Shown piece after piece: positions 45,686 through 54,194 of a stretch of DNA of 64,000 nt (position 1 is its first letter; the number at the start of each line of letters is the position of its first letter). The notes under the pieces are model-generated. The model made no database searches, was not told the DNA's origin, and was given only the letters and a program-made list of their open reading frames with translations. The translations under genes and the position numbers were made by a program. The DNA is from Bacteroides faecis MAJ27. Its GTDB lineage: Bacteria > Bacteroidota > Bacteroidia > Bacteroidales > Bacteroidaceae. The stretch is taken from NCBI RefSeq assembly GCF_900106755.1, contig NZ_FNNN01000008.1:1-64000 (forward strand). Direction: 5' to 3'.

Positions 45686-47914
45686 ATGAAAACAATATTC
45701 TATTGGGTTATTCTTAGTATCATATGCGGTTTCACACTTACTATCGCATCATGCTCAGACGATGATGACGTAACTTCGTTATCAGCCCCAGGAGATATCA
45801 AATACAGCGATATATCCAGCAACTCATTTAAAGTAACATGGACAGCTGATCCCAATGCTACAAGTTACATTGTAAAAATCAAAGACGAATGGAGAGAATT
45901 GACAGACAAAACTCAGACCGTATCCGAACCCAGCGCTACTTTCACCGGATTGGAATCAGAAAATAAATATTGGGTAGCAGTCTGTTCAACAACAGCAAAT
46001 GCTTCCTCAGCCTCTCCTTTCAGCAAATGGATAGCCGTCAAAATGCCGGAAGGTTCTGTTGCCAGAACTTTTGCCTCCGGTGAGGGAACCGAACAATATC
46101 CATTTATCATCAAAACTGCAGGACAGTTAAAACTGATGGCTTATCTAGTTAACAAAACCAATGAAATTAAAAACACTCAGGCAATACTTGCTACAGATCA
46201 GGATGAGATTGAAATAGAAATGGACCCAACTATTGACTATACAAAAGCTTATTATGAACTGGGAAACGATATCGATATGAGTGGAGTAAACGACTGGACT
46301 CCGATAGGTACAGGACTTGACAACGAAAACATTGCTATGCCCGAAAAGAATATGTTCAGTGGTAGTTTTGATGGAAAAAACCATACTATACACAACTTTA
46401 CCATCAATTACTCCAGCAATAATACAAGTGCCATGTGTGGTTTGTTCGGTTTGTCCAAATCCGGTTGCACCATCTCTAACTTAAACGTAGAAGGGGATAT
46501 CACAGCTGTGCATACAGGAACCCAAGAAACAGCCAATTATTTAGTTATAGGAGGCATATTGGCTTACGGTTATCAGGCAGTCATTACTAATTGTACCTTT
46601 AAAGGTAGTATCCGTGCTTCATTCACCACCGATACAGACGGCACATCCATCGTTGGAGGGATATGCGGTACGATACTAGGTACAATCAATCAATGTACGG
46701 TGAATATTCCGGCTTCGTCGGAATTTATAGTCAACGGGGCCACTCCTCAAGTAGGTGCCATTGCCGGATATGGAAACAGCGGTTATATTACGTATTGTAA
46801 GGCAGTAGTTGACGGTTCGATCCTGGCAGAATCTAAACCAATTGATGACTCACGTGAATATGGAAGTGCAAGAGCACATGCCGGAGGTATATGTGGTGCT
46901 TCAAGCGGCTCAAGCATAGGTGCCTGCGATGTCACAATCAACGGAAGTATACATGCCAAAAGTAAAAAGTCATCCGAAGAAGGCTCCATCAGTACATCGG
47001 CTGCTGTGGGAGGAGTTTCCGGTAGTTATGCAGCCGATATGTTCGGCAATTGCAACATTCTCATTAAAGGAAGCTTAAAAGCAGAAGCCGACAATTCGGT
47101 AGATGTCGGCGGGGCCATTGGTTCACAAGTCAGAGCAGGCTACGGATGCAGTGCATTACATGTAACTATTTTGGGTGAAATAGCAGGAACATGTAGCAGC
47201 AGCGGATCTAGTTCGGATGCAACGTATGTAGGAGGTGTATATGGTACGGGGAGTTTCCAAATGGGAGGAATCTCAGACTCTGACGTAACTCTCAAAGGTA
47301 AAATTACGGCAGAACATCCCCAAATAGCGATGGCAGGTGGCATTGCAGGCAGTACATCCACCTTAACCCGTTGCTGGACAAACATTGACACGAATGCCCT
47401 CTTATCAGTAAAAGGAGGTACAGCAGGAGCTTCTTGTGGAGGTATAACGGCAAATTTACTGAGCGGAGGTATTTATGGCTGCTACACAGTCTGCAGAGGA
47501 ACAATGCAGGCAACATCCGAAACGGCAAGTGGAAGAAACAGCATAAATATAGGTGGTATTGCCGGAGCTGCCAGTGGTACTATGAGGGCACGTAAAATAC
47601 TAACCGGATGCTACTCTCTCATTGAAGGCAGTCTGACCGGTAATGGAGAAACAGTATTTGCCGGAGGCATTGTTGGTATGAGTAATGCCTATACAAACAT
47701 GAACTCCACGTACTGGTGGAGTGCTTCCGATGCAATAAAAGGACATTCCGGCGTAATAGGAGAATCGGATGTATTTAAGATGCAGGATTCCAGTCAAGCC
47801 AGCCTTGAGGAAGCAGCCCAAGAAATGAATATCGCATTAAAAGACTCCGGATACGGATACTTCTTCTACCGCGAAAAAGACAAGTGTCTGAACATTACGA
47901 CAACACTACCATAA
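45686..47914 (+). CDS. Fn3 plus GLUG-like beta-helix surface lipoprotein
   Basis: 742 aa. Lipobox ASC (about Cys23) then SDDDDVTS. A fibronectin type III domain is at about residues 30-125 (APGDIKYSDISSNSFKVTW). After an all-beta segment (FSGSFDGKNHTIHNFTI) at least eight repeats of a GGI.G motif follow, each with a nearby Cys (GGICGTILGTINQC, GGICGASSGSSIGAC, GGVSGSYAADMFGNC, GGIAGSTSTLTRC), a GLUG-like right-handed beta-helix. This fold suits adhesion or substrate binding. It is the last gene of the ECF-controlled operon, followed by a strong terminator. Confidence 0.8.
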   Translation: MKTIFYWVILSIICGFTLTIASCSDDDDVTSLSAPGDIKYSDISSNSFKVTWTADPNATSYIVKIKDEWRELTDKTQTVSEPSATFTGLESENKYWVAVCSTTANASSASPFSKWIAVKMPEGSVARTFASGEGTEQYPFIIKTAGQLKLMAYLVNKTNEIKNTQAILATDQDEIEIEMDPTIDYTKAYYELGNDIDMSGVNDWTPIGTGLDNENIAMPEKNMFSGSFDGKNHTIHNFTINYSSNNTSAMCGLFGLSKSGCTISNLNVEGDITAVHTGTQETANYLVIGGILAYGYQAVITNCTFKGSIRASFTTDTDGTSIVGGICGTILGTINQCTVNIPASSEFIVNGATPQVGAIAGYGNSGYITYCKAVVDGSILAESKPIDDSREYGSARAHAGGICGASSGSSIGACDVTINGSIHAKSKKSSEEGSISTSAAVGGVSGSYAADMFGNCNILIKGSLKAEADNSVDVGGAIGSQVRAGYGCSALHVTILGEIAGTCSSSGSSSDATYVGGVYGTGSFQMGGISDSDVTLKGKITAEHPQIAMAGGIAGSTSTLTRCWTNIDTNALLSVKGGTAGASCGGITANLLSGGIYGCYTVCRGTMQATSETASGRNSINIGGIAGAASGTMRARKILTGCYSLIEGSLTGNGETVFAGGIVGMSNAYTNMNSTYWWSASDAIKGHSGVIGESDVFKMQDSSQASLEEAAQEMNIALKDSGYGYFFYREKDKCLNITTTLP

Positions 47915-47939
47915 TCATCTCTCTTTTAAGTTACCCCTG

Positions 47940-47992
47940 CCACCCTTGACCTCCTTTATAGAGATAAAGTATCAAGGGTGGTTTATTTTTTC
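47940..47992 (+). terminator. Intrinsic terminator of the ECF-controlled operon
   Basis: Outer stem CCACCCTTGA/TCAAGGGTGG with inner CTTTAT/ATAAAG, followed by TTTATTTTTT, 25 bp after the last stop codon. Confidence 0.85.
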
Positions 47993-48026
47993 TCGCCTCA
48001 AAGTTTCTACAAGGAAAATAATCTTA

Positions 48027-48034
48027 TATCTTTG
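48027..48034 (+). promoter_or_regulatory. Promoter -7 box (TATCTTTG) of rnr
   Basis: Exact TAnnTTTG, 28 bp before the ATG at 48062. It lies inside the longer open frame and therefore supports the shorter protein. Confidence 0.65.
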
Positions 48035-48061
48035 TATCAACATATTTTAAATGACTACATT

Positions 48062-50218
48062 ATGGCGAAAAAGAAAGAAAAGAAAGAGAAAAAGGCCGGC
48101 AAAAGAATGAATAAGAAAGAGCTGGCAGCGTTATTGATTAACTTTTTCCATGCCAAACCAAGCGAGACGCTTAGTATGAAATACATTTTCTCGGAATTGC
48201 ATCTCACTACTCATCCGCAGAAAATGCTATGCGTTGATATATTACATGACCTTTTAGATGACGACTATATTTCTGAAATTGAAAAAGGAAAGTTCCGGCT
48301 GAACAATCACGGAACGGAAATGACGGGTACTTTCCAGCGCAAGAGCAATGGGAAGAACTCCTTCATTCCCGAAGGTGGAGGCGAGCCGATCTTTGTTGCC
48401 GAACGAAATTCGGCACATGCGATGAACAATGACAAAGTAAAAATCACCTTCTATGCCAAAAGAAAAAATAAAGACGCAGAAGGAGAAGTAATAGAAATAC
48501 TGGAACGTGCCAATGATACATTTGTCGGTACTCTGGAAGTAGCCAAATCATACGCCTTCTTAGTCACAGAGAACCGTACGCTTGCCAACGACATCTTCAT
48601 CCCGAAAGAAAAGCTGAAAGGCGGAAAAACCGGAGACAAGGCAATCGTAAAAGTGACCGAATGGCCGGATAAGGCAAAGAATCCTATCGGACAAGTGATC
48701 GATATTCTGGGTAAAGCAGGAGATAATACGACAGAGATGCACGCTATCCTTGCCGAATTCGGCTTGCCCTATGTATACCCGAAAGCGGTAGAGACTGCCG
48801 CCGATAAAATTCCTGCAGAAATTACTCCGGAAGAAATAGCCAGACGCGAAGACTTCCGTAAGGTAACGACTTTCACCATTGACCCGAAAGATGCCAAAGA
48901 TTTTGATGACGCACTTTCTATCCGCCCCATAAAAGACGGTTTGTGGGAAGTGGGTGTACACATCGCCGACGTGACACATTACGTAAAAGAAGGAGGCATC
49001 ATCGACAAGGAAGCAGAGAAGCGGGCGACTTCCGTTTATCTGGTAGACCGGACCATCCCCATGCTTCCCGAACGGCTATGTAACTTCATCTGTTCCTTGC
49101 GTCCGAATGAAGAAAAACTGGCATTCTCCGTCATCTTCGACATCACGGAGAAAGGAGAAGTCAGAGATTCACGTATCGTACACACTGTCATCAACTCCGA
49201 CCGCCGTTTCACCTACGAAGAAGCGCAACAGATTATCGAAACCAAAGCCGGTGACTTCAAGGAAGAAGTACTGATGCTGGATACGATAGCCAAAGCACTG
49301 CGTGAGAAACGTTTTGCAGCAGGAGCCATCAACTTCGACCGCTATGAAGTGAAGTTTGAAATTGACGAGAAGGGAAAACCTATCAGCGTTTACTTTAAAG
49401 AGTCCAAAGACGCCAATAAGCTGGTAGAAGAATTCATGCTGCTCGCTAACAGGACGGTGGCGGAAAAGGTGGGACGCGTACCTAAGAATAAGAAACCGAA
49501 AGTACTTCCTTACCGTATCCACGATCTGCCCGATCCGGAGAAACTGGAGAACTTGTCACAGTTCATCGCCCGCTTCGGCTACAAAGTGCGTACAAGCGGA
49601 ACAAAAACAGACATATCAAAGTCTATCAACCATTTGCTGGATGATATTCACGGAAAGAAGGAAGAGAATCTCATTGAAACCGTATCCATCCGTGCCATGC
49701 AGAAAGCGCGTTATTCTACGCACAACATCGGACACTACGGACTGGCATTCGATTATTATACCCACTTTACTTCACCGATCCGTCGTTTTCCGGATATGAT
49801 GGTACATCGTCTGGTAACGAAGTACATGGACGGAGGGCGAAGCGTATCCGAAACAAAATATGAGGATCTCTGCGACCACAGTTCGAACATGGAGCAAATT
49901 GCCGCCAATGCCGAACGTGCTTCCATCAAATACAAACAGGTAGAATTCATGAGCGAGCGACTCGGACAGATTTATGACGGAGTAATCTCGGGTGTGACGG
50001 AATGGGGGCTTTACGTTGAACTCAATGAAAACAAATGCGAAGGTATGGTTCCGATCCGTGACCTGGATGACGACTATTATGAATTTGACGAAAAGAACTA
50101 TTGTCTCCGCGGACGCCGCAAAAACAAGATATACAGTTTAGGAGATGCTATCACGATCCGTGTGGCACGTGCCAATCTGGAAAAGAAGCAGTTAGACTTT
50201 GCGCTTATTGAGAAATAG
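48062..50218 (+). CDS. rnr: Ribonuclease R
   Basis: 718 aa from MAKKKEKKEKKAGKR. A Lys-rich N-terminus is followed by a winged-helix segment, two cold-shock-like OB domains, the RNB catalytic domain with FTIDPKDAKDFDDALSIR (metal-binding Asp cluster) and HYGLAFDYYTHFTSPIRRFPDM, and a C-terminal S1 domain (GVISGVTEWGLYVELNENKCEGMV). It is a 3-prime to 5-prime exoribonuclease that degrades structured RNA in the cytoplasm. Length and domain order are standard for the family. It is a single-gene unit with its own promoter; no simple terminator follows, but the 22-bp-period palindromic array begins 55 bp after the stop. Confidence 0.95.
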   Translation: MAKKKEKKEKKAGKRMNKKELAALLINFFHAKPSETLSMKYIFSELHLTTHPQKMLCVDILHDLLDDDYISEIEKGKFRLNNHGTEMTGTFQRKSNGKNSFIPEGGGEPIFVAERNSAHAMNNDKVKITFYAKRKNKDAEGEVIEILERANDTFVGTLEVAKSYAFLVTENRTLANDIFIPKEKLKGGKTGDKAIVKVTEWPDKAKNPIGQVIDILGKAGDNTTEMHAILAEFGLPYVYPKAVETAADKIPAEITPEEIARREDFRKVTTFTIDPKDAKDFDDALSIRPIKDGLWEVGVHIADVTHYVKEGGIIDKEAEKRATSVYLVDRTIPMLPERLCNFICSLRPNEEKLAFSVIFDITEKGEVRDSRIVHTVINSDRRFTYEEAQQIIETKAGDFKEEVLMLDTIAKALREKRFAAGAINFDRYEVKFEIDEKGKPISVYFKESKDANKLVEEFMLLANRTVAEKVGRVPKNKKPKVLPYRIHDLPDPEKLENLSQFIARFGYKVRTSGTKTDISKSINHLLDDIHGKKEENLIETVSIRAMQKARYSTHNIGHYGLAFDYYTHFTSPIRRFPDMMVHRLVTKYMDGGRSVSETKYEDLCDHSSNMEQIAANAERASIKYKQVEFMSERLGQIYDGVISGVTEWGLYVELNENKCEGMVPIRDLDDDYYEFDEKNYCLRGRRKNKIYSLGDAITIRVARANLEKKQLDFALIEK

Positions 50219-50272
50219 AAGTAAATGCAATAAGTATATACTTAAAACTGATTGATAGTATTACTCATCTTA

Positions 50273-50354
50273 TGCCACCCTATTGGCACGGTTGTGCCAC
50301 CGCATTGGCACAACTGTGCCATGCCTTTGGCACAACCGTGCCAGTAGGGTGGCA
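50273..50354. repeat. Palindromic array A, 22-bp period
   Basis: Three 17-nt units (50283, 50305, 50327; TTGGCACGGTTGTGCCA, TTGGCACAACTGTGCCA, TTGGCACAACCGTGCCA) are separated by 5-nt spacers, with half-units on both flanks (TGCCA at 50273, GTGGCAC at 50349). Each unit is a GGCAC/GTGCC dyad. The whole 82 bp is also a near-perfect palindrome bounded by TGCCACCCTA/TAGGGTGGCA. It can fold as one long hairpin or as three short ones. Confidence 0.9.
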
Positions 50355-50372
50355 CAAACAAAGAACTGATTC

Positions 50373-50411
50373 TCTCCCTATCATCCCATTATAGTGCTAT
50401 AAATCAGGGAG
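50373..50411. other. Hairpin-forming segment before the PNPOx-family gene
   Basis: Nested inverted repeats TCTCCCT/AGGGAGA and TTATAG/CTATAA. No T-run follows, and a near-consensus -7 box (TAACTTTA, 50419-50426) is just downstream, so it may be an operator. Confidence 0.35.
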
Positions 50412-50443
50412 ACACACTTAACTTTAGAAAACCGACATTGAAA

Positions 50444-50923
50444 ATGAAAACAATCGTTATCGAAGACAAGCAACGAATCGAATCCATTATTCTTCAGGCG
50501 GATGCCTGCTTTGTAGGCATGGTAGACTTAGAAGGCAATCCATACGTAGTTCCCATGAACTTCGGCTATGAAAACGATATCCTTTACCTCCATTCCGGTC
50601 CCGAAGGCGGGAAAATAGAAATGCTGCAACGCAATAACAACGTGTGTATCACGTTCAGCCTCGGCCATAAACTCGTTTATCAGCATAAACAAGTAGCCTG
50701 CAGCTATAGCATGCGCTCTGAAAGTGCCATGTGTCGTGGCAAAGTAGAATTCATAGAGGATATGGAAGAGAAACGCCGTGCACTGGACATTATCATGCGC
50801 CATTACACGAAGGATCAGTTCGGCTACTCCGATCCTGCCGTACGGAATGTCAAAGTATGGAAAGTACCTGTAGACCAGATGACAGGAAAAGTTTTCGGTC
50901 TGCGGGCAGATGAAAAACCATAA
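50444..50923 (+). CDS. Pyridoxamine 5-phosphate oxidase-family FMN-binding protein
   Basis: 159 aa from the ATG at 50444 (a TTG two codons upstream is less likely). Single split-barrel flavin domain: ACFVGMVDLEGNPYVVPMNFGYENDILYLHSGPEGGKIEML is the typical first half, with a KVEFIEDMEEKRRALDIIMRHYT second half. The subgroup contains NimA-like nitroimidazole reductases and many uncharacterised proteins, so drug resistance must not be assumed. The protein is cytoplasmic. The 5-prime region carries the 22-bp-period palindromic array and a hairpin. Confidence 0.85.
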   Translation: MKTIVIEDKQRIESIILQADACFVGMVDLEGNPYVVPMNFGYENDILYLHSGPEGGKIEMLQRNNNVCITFSLGHKLVYQHKQVACSYSMRSESAMCRGKVEFIEDMEEKRRALDIIMRHYTKDQFGYSDPAVRNVKVWKVPVDQMTGKVFGLRADEKP

Positions 50924-51003
50924 GAAGAAATGGTAGCGTAAAGAACAGCCATGAGCAGTGATAATGGTTTGTGAAGCAAACATGACCGAGCATCTCTATA
51001 AAT

Positions 51004-51063
51004 TTTTATCCGCAGATTATGCCGCTCCCTATATTAGGAAGATAGTATAACCTGCGGATAAAA
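51004..51063. terminator. Bidirectional terminator between convergent genes
   Basis: Arms TTTTATCCGCAG (51004) and CTGCGGATAAAA (51052) form a 12-bp stem over a 36-nt loop, between the PNPOx-family gene and the convergent DUF4252 gene. Confidence 0.65.
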
Positions 51064-51065
51064 TA

Positions 51066-51524
51066 TTATTCCTTGTTTACAATACCTTGTATCTCCTTCA
51101 GAGTAAGATTTCCGGTAATGATAATTACTGTAAATTCATTCTTCTCACCAGTCATCAGAACAAATTCTTTCTTCTTGTTTTTATCCTGCTTCAGATAAAT
51201 CGTAGTCTTTTCTCCTTTATCTTTGATACGCATCAGTTCTTCATAACCGTTCTTAGAATTAATAAATGCGAACTCTTTCTTCATCTTGTCAATGATAGCA
51301 GGCTTGTCACAACTCAGAATTCGTATGTTATCCAGTTTTGAAGCTATACTGCCAATATTCACGCCTTCCGTCTGCATATCGGGCATCAGGCTGAGCATCG
51401 CTTTGGAGATATAAACTGAAGTAACTTCTTCCATGTCTGCAAACTTATCAAAGCGACTGTCCTGCGCATACATAAATAGTGAGCACAAAGAAAATAACAG
51501 GGTAATAATATACGTACGTTTCAT
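51066..51524 (-). CDS. DUF4252 protein (distal copy)
   Basis: 152 aa with a signal peptide (cleavage near MYAQ). The DUF4252 core shows RFDKFADMEEVTSVYISKAMLSLMP and GYEELMRIKDKGEKTTIYLKQD with LTLKEIQGIVNK at the end. No lipobox, so periplasmic. It is the last gene of the DUF4252-sigma-antisigma-DUF4252 operon and overlaps the anti-sigma gene by 4 bp. Function is unknown; two paralogs flanking a sigma/anti-sigma pair suggest they are part of the signal circuit or its output. Confidence 0.8.
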   Translation of the reverse strand: MKRTYIITLLFSLCSLFMYAQDSRFDKFADMEEVTSVYISKAMLSLMPDMQTEGVNIGSIASKLDNIRILSCDKPAIIDKMKKEFAFINSKNGYEELMRIKDKGEKTTIYLKQDKNKKKEFVLMTGEKNEFTVIIITGNLTLKEIQGIVNKE

Positions 51525-52054
51525 TGTTTTGTATTATTTATTCGGTTTAATTGTTCATAAACATTCTCTCTGATCTTGCCAGTGGCTTCCTGTACCGTTT
51601 CCACTTCCTCCATCCCTTTGTTCAACCGTGAAGACAACATAACCAACGCCTTTTGTGCCTGCATATAGGCTTCTTCGGGAGTAGCGCACGTATCCTTCGG
51701 AGCAGAAGGCTTGTACAGATACATTCCTACTGAAAACAAAAGAAGCAGACTGGCAGCTATGCTTCCTAACCATTGCAGGCGGATGATACGTGTACGCTTT
51801 TTTACTTTCAACGCTCGCTTCTCACTCATATCCCACGCATCTATCATGTCATTCAGCCTTTCTTCCAGCCCGACAGGAATTTCGGGTTCAGGACAGGCAG
51901 CCAACTGCAGGAAAAGTTCCTTCTCGGCAAGCAAATCTTCAGAAACTTCCTCTTCCATAAAGAAACGTTTGAGTTCCTTTTCTTCAGCCTCACTAGTTAC
52001 ACCCTCGTAATACCGTGTCAGCAAATCTTCTATATCATCTGGTTTCATACTCAA
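51521..52054 (-). CDS. Single-pass membrane protein, probable anti-sigma factor
   Basis: 177 aa (Met3 at 52048 is an alternative start). The cytoplasmic N-terminal 95 residues include DDIEDLLTRYYEGVTSEAEEKELKRFF, a zinc-free ASD-like helical region. One transmembrane helix lies at about 98-115 (SIAASLLLLFSVGMYLY). The short periplasmic tail is helical. It directly follows and overlaps the sigma gene by about 20 bp, the standard sigma/anti-sigma order. No enzyme motif is visible. Confidence 0.75.
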   Translation of the reverse strand: MSMKPDDIEDLLTRYYEGVTSEAEEKELKRFFMEEEVSEDLLAEKELFLQLAACPEPEIPVGLEERLNDMIDAWDMSEKRALKVKKRTRIIRLQWLGSIAASLLLLFSVGMYLYKPSAPKDTCATPEEAYMQAQKALVMLSSRLNKGMEEVETVQEATGKIRENVYEQLNRINNTKQ

Positions 52055-52547
52055 CTATTGCGTTAAATTGTTCACGTATCTTTTTGCGGGCCCGACTCAA
52101 CAATACTCGTATATTGACAGCATTCAGTCCCGTGGCTTGTTCTATTTCTTCGAAGGAACAGTCATTCACATCCCGCAGTATCATCACATGCTTTTGCTGC
52201 CGGGGGAGCTGACTGATAAGACGCTGTACCTGATTTACTTCATCCCGCCATTCCATTTCGCTGATAATATTGAAGTCTGCCGAGATATTCAGTTCTTCGG
52301 GGGCACGTCCGTCCTCATCCAGCTGGTTACGACGCAGTGCATCGTAGCACAAATTCTTGATAAGAGTAACGCTGTAAGCTTCGGCATTCAGGACACCGTT
52401 CAGTTGACCGCGCTTATTCCACAATTTCAGATATGCTTCCTGCACCATATCCTCAGCATCCTGGGCGTTCCCCATTAGCTGAAAAGCTACCCGAAAGAGC
52501 TTCCGGTGGCAGGGCAGAAATTGTTGTTTAAAATCAGTGACGTCCAT
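52035..52547 (-). CDS. ECF RNA polymerase sigma factor
   Basis: 170 aa. Region 2: FRVAFQLMGNAQDAEDMVQEAYLKLWNKRGQL. Region 4: LISQLPRQQKHVMILRDVNDCSFEEIEQATGLNAVNIRVLLSRARKKIREQF. It overlaps both neighbours in a tight four-gene operon. The operon promoter carries TGTAAC-N17-CGTCTA, so the factor very likely activates its own operon. Confidence 0.92.
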   Translation of the reverse strand: MDVTDFKQQFLPCHRKLFRVAFQLMGNAQDAEDMVQEAYLKLWNKRGQLNGVLNAEAYSVTLIKNLCYDALRRNQLDEDGRAPEELNISADFNIISEMEWRDEVNQVQRLISQLPRQQKHVMILRDVNDCSFEEIEQATGLNAVNIRVLLSRARKKIREQFNAIVEYETR

Positions 52548-53019
52548 TCTTCTTTCCAGTTTCCATACTTACCAGTTTATCAATATCATCTTTGACAAAT
52601 TTACCATTTATCTGTATCAATGTACAACTATCGTTTCCGGAGCAGACAACTAATAATTCGCGAATAGCATCCTTCCTGATTTTCATCAGTATGTGCACCT
52701 TCTCTCCTCCATCGTTGATGCGCATCAGTTCTTCATAGCCTTTCCGGTTCAGCTTGCTTACTTTACTGCTGAAACGCTTTTTCACGCTTGCCGAACAATC
52801 TCCCAAGTCCATGACTTTCATCGATTTCACTTTTCTTATGATTTCACTTCCCTCTTCATGTTTGCAGAACATCTTTCCGAGAGACATCATAAAAGGAGAT
52901 ACTTTCACATAGTCGACATTCTGTTCGCATTCAAACTCATCGAAAAGACTGTCTATGCTTTGCCCATATCCAATATGGCAAACTAAAAGCAGCAATAGGG
53001 TAAATAAAAACTTTCTCAT
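52534..53019 (-). CDS. DUF4252 protein (proximal copy)
   Basis: 161 aa from the Met at 53019 (MRKFLFTLLLLLVC), which gives a signal peptide; the longer frame from 53067 covers the palindrome at the predicted transcript start and is rejected. The core pattern matches the distal copy: VDYVKVSPFMMSLGKMF and KGYEELMRINDGGEKVHILMKI. It is periplasmic and first gene of the operon, overlapping the sigma gene by 14 bp. Confidence 0.8.
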   Translation of the reverse strand: MRKFLFTLLLLLVCHIGYGQSIDSLFDEFECEQNVDYVKVSPFMMSLGKMFCKHEEGSEIIRKVKSMKVMDLGDCSASVKKRFSSKVSKLNRKGYEELMRINDGGEKVHILMKIRKDAIRELLVVCSGNDSCTLIQINGKFVKDDIDKLVSMETGKKNGRH

Positions 53020-53052
53020 TGTTCCTTCTTTATTATTTAAATTAAAGTCGTT

Positions 53053-53068
53053 ATTGAAGCGCTTCAAT
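53053..53068. promoter_or_regulatory. 16-bp perfect palindrome at the ECF operon transcript start
   Basis: ATTGAAGCGCTTCAAT, centred about 15 bp downstream of the -10 element. Its CG-centred symmetry resembles LacI-family operators; its position would suit a repressor. Confidence 0.4.
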
Positions 53069-53072
53069 TAAA

Positions 53073-53101
53073 TAGACGGGAACAACGAGAAAGTTGTTAC
53101 A
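53073..53101 (-). promoter_or_regulatory. ECF-type promoter TGTAAC-N17-CGTCTA
   Basis: On the minus strand -35 TGTAAC (53101-53096), 17-nt spacer, -10 CGTCTA (53078-53073). This matches the general ECF layout of a GTAAC -35 and CGTC-type -10. Confidence 0.65.
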
Positions 53102-53124
53102 ACAAAAATAAAAAAATCTTTTTA

Positions 53125-54072
53125 TTACAGAGGATACTCCTCGAAAGCGTACAGGATAGTAGATAAATAGCGTTCGCCTGTATCGGGCAGCAATACTACA
53201 ATCATCTTCCCCTCATTCTCCGGACGCTTCGCCACCTGAGTAGCGGCATATACGGCGGCTCCCGAAGATATTCCGACCAGTAAGCCTTCTTTCTTTGCCA
53301 GTTCGCGGCTGGTACGAATGGCATCGTCATTCTGTATCTGGATAATTTCATCTACTACAGAAGCCTTGTACGTCTTCGGGACGAATCCGGCTCCGATACC
53401 CTGAATCTTATGAGGACCGGGCTTCCCACCGGACAGTACCGGAGAGTCTGCAGGCTCAACGGCTACAATCTTCACACTGGGATCACGCATCTTCAATGCT
53501 TCACCCACACCACTAACGGTCCCGCCTGTACCTACACCGGCTACGAAGATATCGACTTTCCCCTCGGTATCTCTCCATATTTCCAGTCCGGTAGTGCGTA
53601 GATGCATAGCGGGGTTAGCGGGATTCTCAAATTGTTGCAGGATGACAGATCCGGAGGTGGCAGCTTTCAATTCCTCAGCTTTGGCAATCGCCCCCTTCAT
53701 GCCGTCGGCACCGGGAGTAAGAACCAGTTCCGCTCCCAGAGCTTTCAAAAGGTTACGACGCTCCACACTCATGGTATCGGGCATAGTCAAGATCAGCTTA
53801 TACCCTTTTACGGCTGCAACAAATGCCAATCCCACTCCGGTATTTCCACTTGTCGGCTCGATAATGGTAGATCCCGGCTGCAATACTCCTTTGGTTTCCG
53901 CATCCTCTACCATAGCCAGGGCGATACGGTCTTTCACGCTTCCCGCAGGGTTGAATGATTCAATCTTCACTATCAGGCGAGCTTTCAGATCATTACTCTT
54001 ATTATAATTACTTAGTTCCAGCAACGGAGTGTTACCTACTAAATCCGTCAATTTCTTTGCAATCTTTTCCAT
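53125..54072 (-). CDS. cysK: Cysteine synthase A
   Basis: 315 aa. Lys47 in NPAGSVKDR binds pyridoxal phosphate; [11 protein letters not shown] is the substrate loop, [13 protein letters not shown] the phosphate-binding loop, and [12 protein letters not shown] the C-terminal signature. It converts O-acetylserine and sulfide to cysteine in the cytoplasm. Its promoter carries two copies of a 16-bp palindrome-type site, suggesting sulfur-responsive control. It is transcribed alone. Confidence 0.95.
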   Translation of the reverse strand: MEKIAKKLTDLVGNTPLLELSNYNKSNDLKARLIVKIESFNPAGSVKDRIALAMVEDAETKGVLQPGSTIIEPTSGNTGVGLAFVAAVKGYKLILTMPDTMSVERRNLLKALGAELVLTPGADGMKGAIAKAEELKAATSGSVILQQFENPANPAMHLRTTGLEIWRDTEGKVDIFVAGVGTGGTVSGVGEALKMRDPSVKIVAVEPADSPVLSGGKPGPHKIQGIGAGFVPKTYKASVVDEIIQIQNDDAIRTSRELAKKEGLLVGISSGAAVYAATQVAKRPENEGKMIVVLLPDTGERYLSTILYAFEEYPL

Positions 54073-54110
54073 ATATATCTGCTTTTAAATTCCTTTGTTT
54101 TAAGATATTA

Positions 54111-54118
54111 CAAAGATA
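54111..54118 (-). promoter_or_regulatory. Promoter -7 box (TATCTTTG) of cysK
   Basis: Exact TAnnTTTG on the minus strand, 39 bp before the start codon, directly downstream of the palindromic site pair. Confidence 0.65.
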
Positions 54119-54141
54119 AGGGAGATTCTGTTCAGAGAAAA

Positions 54142-54179
54142 TACCACATATGTGGTAATTTCGTACCACACATGTCTGA
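54142..54179. promoter_or_regulatory. Tandem palindromic operator upstream of cysK
   Basis: TACCACATATGTGGTA (54142-54157) is a perfect 16-bp palindrome. A second, half-degenerate copy TACCACACATGTCTGA starts at 54164, exactly 22 bp further. The pair sits just upstream of the -33 region of cysK. Confidence 0.6.
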
Positions 54180-54194
54180 CTCTCTGCCAAGATA

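Noticed and set aside
53020-53067. N-terminal extension of the proximal DUF4252 protein
   Set aside because: It would translate the palindrome at the predicted transcript start; Met at 53019 gives a clean signal peptide.
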